Under the pieces are notes generated by a model. That model had not been told where the DNA came from, searched no databases, and was given only the letters and a program-made list of their open reading frames with translations. A program made the translations under genes and the position numbers. A DNA stretch of 5,046 bases from NCBI GenBank assembly GCA_027056465.1, contig JALUKS010000037.1:1-5046 (forward strand), written 5' to 3'. Positions 1 to 4,933 of this stretch are shown here, in pieces. Each line of letters opens with the position of its first letter. The first letter of the stretch is position 1. This DNA comes from Sulfurimonas sp. GTDB taxonomy: Bacteria > Campylobacterota > Campylobacteria > Campylobacterales > Sulfurimonadaceae.

Positions 1-592
1 TCTCATCTACATAGTTAGGAGAACCTATCTTTTCGCCAACTAAAACTTCAAAGCCCTCTTTTGAGAGACCCTCTCCATTACAGTAAGCGATAGTTGCACG
101 GTTATCTTTCTCTTCATCTAAAATCTGCTTGAGACCTTTAAATTTATCAGTACCATTTAAGATAGCTTCATAAGCTTCATCCCATGTAACTCTTTTGTAC
201 TTTCCATCACCTCTTTCACCAACTCTTACCATTGGGTATTTAAGACGATCTGGGTCATACATCGTTTGGATACCTGCATTTCCTCTTGGGCAAAGCATAT
301 TTCTCGATTTTGGAAAATATGGGTTTGGATTTAGTTTTGTTACTATTCCATCTTCAACTCTGGCTACACCAGCACATTTGTTTACACATATTCCACACAG
401 AAAAGGTACTTCCTCTGCCTTACCTGTACTTGTCTTTGTCGTAATAGTACTTGGTATCGCACTATTAGTTGACTTGCTCTTACTAGCATGTTCATTAGCA
501 AAAAGATTTGCAGCGCTTATCGCTGATGCTCCAGCAACACTTAAAGCTACACTTCCTTGGAGAAATTTTCTTCTAGAAACTTCTACACTCAT
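1..592 (-). CDS. psrA: Polysulfide/thiosulfate reductase catalytic subunit (PsrA/PhsA family), N-terminal part
   Basis: Molybdopterin-dependent periplasmic reductase of the PsrA/PhsA group, expected to reduce polysulfide, sulfur or thiosulfate with electrons from the quinone pool through B and C subunits that would lie beyond the left edge. Only 197 codons are present. Residues 6-11 read SRRKFL, a canonical twin-arginine signal, followed by an Ala/Ser-rich hydrophobic stretch to about residue 32 and a low-complexity Ser/Thr/Lys linker to about 60. A C-x2-C-x3-C cluster (C66, C69, C73) plus C101 in the LCPRG motif are the 4Fe-4S ligands. The run YDPDRLKYPMVRVGERG (112-128) and TWDEA (136-140) are typical of this family. 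The Mo-ligand residue is expected just past the edge, after GSPNY. The start at 592 is preferred over the in-frame ATG at 598 because AGAGGA lies at proper distance only from 592. Thiosulfate versus polysulfide specificity cannot be told from this part; other Mo-bisPGD oxidoreductases are less likely. Confidence 0.88.
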   Translation of the reverse strand, partial: MSVEVSRRKFLQGSVALSVAGASAISAANLFANEHASKSKSTNSAIPSTITTKTSTGKAEEVPFLCGICVNKCAGVARVEDGIVTKLNPNPYFPKSRNMLCPRGNAGIQTMYDPDRLKYPMVRVGERGDGKYKRVTWDEAYEAILNGTDKFKGLKQILDEEKDNRATIAYCNGEGLSKEGFEVLVGEKIGSPNYVDE

Positions 593-623
593 AAGCATTT
601 CCTCTTTATAATTTTCTAAAATA

Positions 624-629
624 GAGTAT
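624..629 (-). promoter_or_regulatory. Candidate -10 element for psrA
   Basis: Minus-strand TATACT (5 of 6 bases of TATAAT) lies about 32 bases upstream of the psrA start, predicting a leader of roughly 25 bases that still contains the AGAGGA ribosome binding site. There is no recognisable TTGACA at -35, which is normal for sigma-70 promoters in this phylum. Other AT-rich hexamers in 650-720 could serve equally well. Confidence 0.3.
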
Positions 630-649
630 AAGTTTAATAAAAACTTATA
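627..649. promoter_or_regulatory. Perfect inverted repeat upstream of psrA, possible operator
   Basis: TATAAGTTT (627-635) and AAACTTATA (641-649) are exact reverse complements separated by 5 bases, centred about 46 bases upstream of the psrA start. On the minus strand a -10-like TATACT lies at 629-624, so the repeat would cover the -35 to -10 zone, as a regulator site would. A further perfect 10-bp palindrome, ACTTATAAGT, lies at 685-694 with the same core. The region is very AT-rich, so chance is possible; no regulator can be named. Confidence 0.4.
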
Positions 650-763
650 AAACTCATTAGATTCGACAATAATATTGCAGTTTGACTTATAAGTAGCTTT
701 TATTTATACTATAATTTAATAAAATTGAAATTATGGGAAAAATTGAAATAGGAAAGAAATTTA

Positions 764-788
764 TAAGAAACCAAAAAAAGGTTTCTTA
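764..788 (-). terminator. Hairpin terminator after the porin gene
   Basis: TAAGAAACC (764-772) pairs perfectly with GGTTTCTTA (780-788) around a 7-base loop, starting 10 bases after the porin stop codon. Read on the minus strand it is followed by TATAAATTTCTTTCC, a moderately U-rich tail rather than a clean U-tract. It should end or weaken transcription from the porin before psrA, implying that psrA has its own promoter in 593-763. Confidence 0.65.
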
Positions 789-798
789 ATGGAGGGGC

Positions 799-2181
799 TT
801 AGTATCTATATCTGATATATGCTCTGATGTCTTGAGCCTTGTCAATATCATTTCCAGCTACTGGTATTGGTGTACCACCATCACCAAAGAAAGCATTGCT
901 TCCAGTATATTTATAATCCATATAAGTGTAACGAACTTGTGCAGTGAGTTTTTTACCTATTAACTCTTTATTAAAGAAGAGTTCATAAGCATCACCACGA
1001 ACTGCAAGTTTACTTCCTGCTAAAGTATCTTCCGCATATGTAAAGCTTCTCCAGTATTTACTACCGTGGTTATATTCAATACCAACTCTTGCATCATCTA
1101 TAAGTTGACATGGCCAGTTAGCTCCAGCATATACAGAAGTACCTGTTTGAGACTCTAGTGAACCTAACATTGTTGACCCTGCTTTGGGATCTGTTTTGCT
1201 GTAAGCAAATGAAGCAAAAAATACAGTGTCATCAAGCATATCACTAATCTCATCACCAATACCATCAGAAATAAAACTAGCAACACCACCTGTTATATCA
1301 CCGACTTGTGCCATTGTAGTAGGACTCGTCATACCTGGCATATTAAATGATTTAAACCATTCAGTATGTAGTGAGTATTGACCATCATCATATGGATTAA
1401 AGAGAATACCAACTAAATCAGTATTGTCCCAACCTGGTACTTTACTATAATCTGGTGCTTGGGCATTATTGTATCTTGTATAAGTATTAGACATACCTCT
1501 ACCAAGACAAATTTTAAGAGACATTCCTGATACGCCAGTTACATTCTCAAGTTGATAGTTAAAACTAGCGCCATCAAATTCCATGTTGATATTGTGACCA
1601 ATAGCAGATTTCGCTTTTTGATCCTCTCTGTAGTTTGCTAAGAGTCCATCTGTTGATGGTCTGCGTCCAACACTAGCAGTCCATGGGATATCCATACCTA
1701 AAAAAGTATCATTTTTATAGAGCCAAAATGCCTCTTTAATTCTTACATTATTTGTAGTACCAGCATTTTCATTTACAATCCAATCATATTGACTGTTAGC
1801 TGATTGTGGTGCAGTTGCTTGACCATATACTTTGTAGTAAGCAAGTGTACTATAAAAAGATATATTATCTGTAGGTGCATACGCCATATTAAGCCACAAT
1901 CTGTTACTGAAAACACCATTAGATGATTTGTCACCCTTCGCAGTTTTATAACTTATATAGTCATAAGCAGTTCTAAAATCAACATTAAACTTTAGATTGT
2001 CATTATTAGCCAACATATTAACTTTACTAATTTTTTTTGTATTATGCTTCTGTTTTTTCTCAAGTTTTTGAACTTGTGCTTTGAGTTGATCAATTTGTGC
2101 TTGTGTTGAACTTGCATCTGTCTCTGCATAGAGTCCAGTAGTCAAAAAAGCTAAAATTGATAATGAAATGATTTTTTTCAT
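799..2181 (-). CDS. Outer-membrane porin-like protein, DUF3373 type
   Basis: A 460-residue outer-membrane beta-barrel protein, probably a porin for small solutes; the true substrate is unknown. The start is backed by AAAAGGA 5 bases upstream. Residues 1-19 form a classic Sec signal peptide (MKK, hydrophobic core, cleavage after LYA). Residues about 26-55 are Gln/Lys/Leu-rich with heptad spacing and likely form a short coiled coil, as in trimeric or peptidoglycan-linked porins. From about 62 on, alternating aromatic/polar strands (for example NLKFNVDFRTAYDYI and FSNRLWLNMAYAP) continue to a C-terminal RAYIRYRY, whose final aromatic is the usual barrel-assembly signature. Motifs such as RRPSTDG, EFDGASF, NPYDDGQYS, EYNHGSKYWRSFTY and GSNAFFGD match my memory of the DUF3373 family of Campylobacterota. 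Two cysteines, in KICLGRG and WPCQL, are unusual for a porin. It is divergent from sqr and upstream of psrA, so a role in sulfur-compound passage is a guess from position. Confidence 0.82.
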   Translation of the reverse strand: MKKIISLSILAFLTTGLYAETDASSTQAQIDQLKAQVQKLEKKQKHNTKKISKVNMLANNDNLKFNVDFRTAYDYISYKTAKGDKSSNGVFSNRLWLNMAYAPTDNISFYSTLAYYKVYGQATAPQSANSQYDWIVNENAGTTNNVRIKEAFWLYKNDTFLGMDIPWTASVGRRPSTDGLLANYREDQKAKSAIGHNINMEFDGASFNYQLENVTGVSGMSLKICLGRGMSNTYTRYNNAQAPDYSKVPGWDNTDLVGILFNPYDDGQYSLHTEWFKSFNMPGMTSPTTMAQVGDITGGVASFISDGIGDEISDMLDDTVFFASFAYSKTDPKAGSTMLGSLESQTGTSVYAGANWPCQLIDDARVGIEYNHGSKYWRSFTYAEDTLAGSKLAVRGDAYELFFNKELIGKKLTAQVRYTYMDYKYTGSNAFFGDGGTPIPVAGNDIDKAQDIRAYIRYRY

Positions 2182-2207
2182 ATCTATCCTTTTATGTTTA
2201 ATACGAT

Positions 2208-2213
2208 ATTTTA
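2208..2213 (-). promoter_or_regulatory. Candidate -10 element for the porin gene
   Basis: Minus-strand TAAAAT lies 26 bases upstream of the porin ATG, with the ribosome binding site AAAAGGA between them. No convincing -35 is present. A 13-bp palindrome (2233-2245) sits where the -35 would be. Confidence 0.25.
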
Positions 2214-2232
2214 CTACTATTTACTTTAATAA

Positions 2233-2245
2233 TAAGTTAAACTTA
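2233..2245. repeat. 13-bp palindrome in the divergent porin/sqr promoter region
   Basis: TAAGTT-A-AACTTA is a perfect 6-bp-arm palindrome. It shares the TAAGTT/AACTTA half-sites with the inverted repeat at 627-649, but with a 1-base instead of a 7-base gap. It lies upstream of the porin's candidate -10, and could be a regulator site or chance in AT-rich DNA. Confidence 0.25.
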
Positions 2246-2259
2246 ACATTATGATTATT

Positions 2260-2291
2260 AATTCTAATCTATAAGATTTTTTTATAGAATT
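2260..2291. repeat. Inverted repeat in the divergent promoter region
   Basis: AATTCTA (2260-2266) and TAGAATT (2285-2291) are exact complements 18 bases apart. The spacer holds a smaller palindrome, ATCT-ATA-AGAT (2267-2277), and a run of seven T. It lies about 77 bases upstream of the sqr start, so it could bind a regulator acting on sqr. Evidence is only the symmetry. Confidence 0.2.
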
Positions 2292-2324
2292 GTTACTATT
2301 TATGATAGATTTTTAAGAAAGTTT

Positions 2325-2333
2325 TGGTATAGT
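2325..2333 (+). promoter_or_regulatory. Extended -10 promoter of sqr
   Basis: TGGTATAGT fits the extended -10 form TGnTATAAT with one mismatch, preceded by T-rich stretches (TTTTTAA, GTTTT) of the kind that replace the -35 in this phylum. Predicted start of transcription is near 2340, giving a leader of about 28 bases containing AAGGA at 2355-2359, 8 bases before the ATG. Confidence 0.55.
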
Positions 2334-2367
2334 TACCCTAAACAAAATAAAGATAAGGAAGATTAAA

Positions 2368-3840
2368 ATGGCAAGATTAGTTGTTTTAGGTGGAGGAGTT
2401 GCTGGTCATACAACTGCAACTTTCGCTGCAAAATGGTTAGGTTCAGCTCATGAAGTTGTAGTAGTTACTCCAAATGCTAAGTGGAACTGGATTCCCTCAA
2501 ATATTTGGGTTGGTGTTGGTGAGATGACAAAAGAGGAGGTTACTTTTGACTTAGCTCCTGTCTATGCAAAAGCTGGCATCACTTACAAGCAAGCAAAGGC
2601 AGTTTCTCTTAATCCTGAGGGAAATGAGTCAAGTGATAAATCTTTTGTGAGTATAGAATATACTGGTCAAGATAAAACAGGAACAATCGAAAATCTTGAA
2701 TATGATTACATTGTAAATGCAACTGGACCAAAACTTAACTTCGATGCAACTCCAGGTTTAGGAGATGGTAAGGGTCAGATGGGTAATCATACTGTTTCTG
2801 TTTGTACTGCTGATCATGCTGTTCACGCTTCGCATAAGCTTCAAGAGGCTATTGAGAAGATGAAAGGTGGGACTCGCCAAAAATTCCTTATCGGAACTGG
2901 ACATGGTATGTGTACATGTCAAGGTGCTGCATTTGAGTATATCTTTAATATTGAAAACGAGCTAAGAAAAGCTGGTGTTCGTGATATGGCAGATATAAAA
3001 TGGATTTCAAATGAGTCATTTTTAGGTGACTTTGGTATGGGTGGAATCCATATGAAAGTTGGTGGTTATGTAGTATCTTCTAAACTTTTTGCTGAGTCAC
3101 TCTATGCTGAGCGTAATATTGAGTGGTTAATTGGTGCGCACACTTCTAAAGTAGAAAATGGAAAAGTTGAGTATGAACTTCTTGATGGTTCTAAGGGTGA
3201 AGAGGAGTTTGACTTCGCTATGCTTATCCCACCATTTGCTGGTGTAGGAATCAAAGCTTTTGCTAAAGATGGTTCTGATATTACAGGTACTGTTTTTGCT
3301 CCAAACGGCTTTATGAAAGTTGATGCAAACTATGGTGCTGGTGCTTATGAAAACTGGAAAGCATCAGATTGGCCAAGAACTTACCAAAATCCAACATACT
3401 CAAATATGTTTGCAGCTGGTATCGCCTTTGCTCCTCCACACCTTATCTCTAAGCCGATGAGTTCTCCAAATGGAACACCGATTAATCCGACTCCTCCAAG
3501 AACAGGTATGCCTTCAGGTATCATCGGTAAAGCTGTTGCTCACTCTGTATGTGACTTAATTACTAAAGGTGATTCTGCTCACTTACATGAAGCTTCTATG
3601 GCTGAAATGGGTGCTGCTTGTGTTGCTTCTGCGGGTAAAGGTGTATTTAGTGGTACTGCTGCTGCTATGACTGTTTATCCTGTTGTTCCTGACTTTGAAA
3701 CTTTTCCTGGAACAGGTCGTGATACAGACTACACTTTTGGTGAGATTGGTCTTGCTGGACACTGGATTAAACATATTTTACACTTCTTGTTTATCTACAA
3801 AGCTAAACTTAACCCAGGCTGGACTCTTATTCCTGAATAA
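2368..3840 (+). CDS. sqr: Sulfide:quinone oxidoreductase family flavoprotein
   Basis: FAD enzyme (490 residues) expected to oxidise sulfide to sulfur/polysulfide at the periplasmic face of the inner membrane and reduce quinone. The N-terminus LVVLGGGVAGH (4-14) is the dinucleotide fold with GxGxxG. NATGPKL (117-123) is the second FAD-contact segment. The cysteines are C146 (VCTADHA), C182 and C184 (GHGMCTCQG), C395 and C418. LIPPF (286-290) and AAGIAFAPPH (349-358) match conserved SQR segments. The C-terminus, about 455-480, is aromatic, hydrophobic and basic (GHWIKHILHFLFIYKAK) and would act as the monotopic membrane anchor. There is no signal peptide, as usual for SQR. It is longer than the ~430 residues of classic type I SQR. 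I think it is closest to the forms called type III in sulfur-oxidising Campylobacterota, but that is from memory. In the AAGIAFAPP segment the third redox cysteine of classic SQR (GVCVAIPP) appears to be isoleucine 352, so a related flavoprotein with another acceptor or substrate remains possible. Confidence 0.8.
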   Translation: MARLVVLGGGVAGHTTATFAAKWLGSAHEVVVVTPNAKWNWIPSNIWVGVGEMTKEEVTFDLAPVYAKAGITYKQAKAVSLNPEGNESSDKSFVSIEYTGQDKTGTIENLEYDYIVNATGPKLNFDATPGLGDGKGQMGNHTVSVCTADHAVHASHKLQEAIEKMKGGTRQKFLIGTGHGMCTCQGAAFEYIFNIENELRKAGVRDMADIKWISNESFLGDFGMGGIHMKVGGYVVSSKLFAESLYAERNIEWLIGAHTSKVENGKVEYELLDGSKGEEEFDFAMLIPPFAGVGIKAFAKDGSDITGTVFAPNGFMKVDANYGAGAYENWKASDWPRTYQNPTYSNMFAAGIAFAPPHLISKPMSSPNGTPINPTPPRTGMPSGIIGKAVAHSVCDLITKGDSAHLHEASMAEMGAACVASAGKGVFSGTAAAMTVYPVVPDFETFPGTGRDTDYTFGEIGLAGHWIKHILHFLFIYKAKLNPGWTLIPE

Positions 3841-3851
3841 TCAGGAGAGTC
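3822..3851 (+). other. RNA hairpin spanning the sqr stop codon
   Basis: TCCTGA (3831-3836) pairs with TCAGGA (3841-3846) around a 4-base loop containing the TAA stop. An outer GACTC (3822-3826) pairs with GAGTC (3847-3851) across a 4-base bulge. There is no U-tract after it, so it is more likely to affect mRNA stability or sqr-to-downstream ratio than to be a full terminator. Confidence 0.4.
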
Positions 3852-3855
3852 TAGT

Positions 3856-3861
3856 TATAAT
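3856..3861 (+). promoter_or_regulatory. Consensus -10 hexamer upstream of the small ORF
   Basis: A perfect TATAAT lies 22 bases before the ATG of the 58-codon gene, within the 43-base gap after sqr. It would place a transcript start near 3868, just before the AAGGA ribosome binding site at 3873-3877. It has no good -35 and lies in AT-rich sequence, so it may be coincidental. Confidence 0.3.
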
Positions 3862-3883
3862 AAATTAATTTGAAGGATATAAG

Positions 3884-4060
3884 ATGATTGAGAAAAAAGT
3901 AGTGAAAGAAGAAGCAAATTTTCAAAAAAGTGAAGCTTTTAGTCGTACAATGATTCCTGGTACATTTGCTAGAAAGATGCGTACTTGTTTGATTTGGCAG
4001 TTTATTCGTTTTGCAATTATTAATGTAAAGATGATTATTGTTGTTGGTAAAAGCCACTAA
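3884..4060 (+). CDS. Small membrane-associated protein encoded next to SQR (58 aa)
   Basis: No named family is known to me. A good ribosome binding site, AAGGA, lies 6 bases before the ATG, and the frame runs cleanly to TAA. The protein begins with a charged Lys/Glu-rich segment (1-17), then a segment SEAFSRTMIPGTFARKMRT (16-34), then a hydrophobic helix from about 35 to 54 (CLIWQFIRFAIINVKMIIVV) interrupted by R42 and K49, ending GKSH. The helix is amphipathic or a short membrane span with a positive N-flank, fitting peripheral or inner-membrane placement with the N-terminus in the cytoplasm. I have a memory of similar small proteins with an AFSRTMIPGT core beside SQR-like genes in related bacteria, but cannot check it. 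It follows sqr on the same strand by 43 bases and precedes a strong hairpin, so it most likely shares the sqr transcript and may assist, anchor or regulate that enzyme. The function is inferred from position only. Confidence 0.75.
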   Translation: MIEKKVVKEEANFQKSEAFSRTMIPGTFARKMRTCLIWQFIRFAIINVKMIIVVGKSH

Positions 4061-4066
4061 CTATCA

Positions 4067-4092
4067 AAGCTATGAGAATTATCTCATAGCTT
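4067..4092 (+). terminator. 11-bp hairpin ending the sqr unit
   Basis: AAGCTATGAGA (4067-4077) pairs perfectly with TCTCATAGCTT (4082-4092) around the loop ATTA, starting 6 bases after the stop of the small gene. The tail (ATACTGTAAAG) lacks a U-run, so intrinsic termination may be partial. Read on the minus strand, the tail is TTTGATAG, also weak. It is the strongest structure in the window and the natural boundary between the sqr transcript and the next gene. Confidence 0.55.
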
Positions 4093-4097
4093 ATACT
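4092..4097 (+). promoter_or_regulatory. Candidate -10 element for the deformylase-like gene
   Basis: TATACT begins at the last base of the upstream hairpin, 14 bases before the ATG at 4112. If it is used, the transcript would start only a few bases before the start codon, giving a nearly leaderless mRNA. This fits the absence of a clear Shine-Dalgarno (only GTAAAGATTGTAAA precedes the ATG). The alternative is read-through from the sqr unit. Confidence 0.3.
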
Positions 4098-4111
4098 GTA
4101 AAGATTGTAAA

Positions 4112-4933
4112 ATGATAAGAGAAATAATCCAATATCCGACACCATTAAGTTTAGAGTTTGGTGTAAATGTCCGACAATTTAATGAAGAGTTATTTGCCTT
4201 AATAGAGGATCTCAAAGATACTATTAATGAAAATAATTTAGAAGCACTCTCTGCGTTTCAGATAGGAAACTACAAGAATGTTATCGTAGTAAAAAAAGAA
4301 GATGGCACTTTTTTAGAGCTTATAAACCCATCGCTGATTGCGCATAGTGGTAAGATAACAACAGATGAGAAAACATCTTACTACGGTGATGTAAGTGCAG
4401 AGATAACACGATTTGAAAAAGTGAGTATTGTTTACCAAGATAGAGATGCAAAAGATTGCTCCCTGCAAGCAGAGGGTGATTTAGCTGTAGTGCTACAACG
4501 TAAAATTGACTATCTCTTTGGTGCGACATTTATTCAGAAGATGTCTGCAGATGAGAGAGATAAGTTTGAATCAAAACTAAAATATGGTACAGATGTAGGG
4601 ATGAGTGACTACTGTCCTACAACTTTTTTTCGAGATAAAATTTTAAAAGCTATAAATATCCTTATGATTTTTATGCTCATTGTAGTAGTCGGCTCATTTT
4701 TTGTGAAAGAGGATGCAATACTCCAAACTCTTTGGAAATACCAATCTTATGGACTCATTGGCACTTTTCTTCTACATATAGTTTATCTCTTTTATGCCCA
4801 GTATGAGGGGAAGAAGTATGTGAGCTGTAGCTCTTGCCAGATAGGCAATATCATAGGAACTACGGTTATCTCTCTCATTAAGTTTACATTACTGAGTATT
4901 GCCTCTTATTTTATTATCTACTCCTCTATGTAG
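4112..4933 (+). CDS. Catalytically dead peptide-deformylase-like protein with C-terminal membrane domain
   Basis: A 273-residue fusion. Residues 1-157 follow the layout of peptide deformylase (PDF), which removes the formyl group from nascent proteins: IREIIQYPTPLS at the start; ALSAFQIG (45-52) in place of GLAAPQIG; YGDVS (91-95) in place of EGCLS; VVLQRKIDYLFG (126-137) in place of the QHExDHLxG helix. The metal ligands are all replaced: Cys by D93 and the two His by R130 and Y134, and the catalytic Glu by K131. Q50, G92, Q129, D133 and G137 remain. It should therefore bind no catalytic metal and be inactive. Three hydrophobic helices follow at about 178-198, 212-230 and 247-270. The positive-inside rule puts the pseudo-PDF domain and the TM2-TM3 loop, with its CSSC (C239-C242), in the cytoplasm. 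The start has only a weak ribosome binding site, but the PDF-like N-terminus begins right there. The 3' end overlaps the opposite-strand regulator gene by 16 bases. The role is unknown: a sensor, a ribosome or N-terminus binding protein, or a membrane scaffold. Confidence 0.75.
   Translation: MIREIIQYPTPLSLEFGVNVRQFNEELFALIEDLKDTINENNLEALSAFQIGNYKNVIVVKKEDGTFLELINPSLIAHSGKITTDEKTSYYGDVSAEITRFEKVSIVYQDRDAKDCSLQAEGDLAVVLQRKIDYLFGATFIQKMSADERDKFESKLKYGTDVGMSDYCPTTFFRDKILKAINILMIFMLIVVVGSFFVKEDAILQTLWKYQSYGLIGTFLLHIVYLFYAQYEGKKYVSCSSCQIGNIIGTTVISLIKFTLLSIASYFIIYSSM

Noticed and set aside
195..611. Plus-strand 138-codon open frame
   Set aside because: It lies antisense to the clear Tat/4Fe-4S coding frame of psrA and its translation resembles no protein.
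733..789. 18-codon plus-strand frame (MGKIEIGKK...) in the gap between psrA and the porin gene
   Set aside because: It has no ribosome binding site, runs into the porin terminator hairpin, and is too short to support.
593..798. tRNA, CRISPR or mobile-element remains in the non-coding gaps
   Set aside because: No cloverleaf, no regularly spaced repeats and no terminal inverted repeats with target duplications were seen in 593-798 or 2182-2367.
3583..3868. Open frames of 63 codons (minus) and 61 codons (plus) over the end of sqr
   Set aside because: Both are shadows of the sqr frame, whose conserved C-terminus covers this stretch; neither has a ribosome binding site.
3851..4057. Minus-strand 68-codon open frame
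   Set aside because: It is antisense to the 58-codon gene, with Asn/Thr-rich composition typical of reversed AT-rich coding DNA; the plus-strand frame has the good ribosome binding site.
4320..4529. Minus-strand 69-codon open frame
   Set aside because: It is antisense inside the deformylase-like gene, with no start signals or recognisable motifs.
4112..4582. Annotation as an active peptide deformylase
   Set aside because: The metal-binding Cys and both His, and the catalytic Glu, are replaced, so activity is not supported despite overall resemblance.
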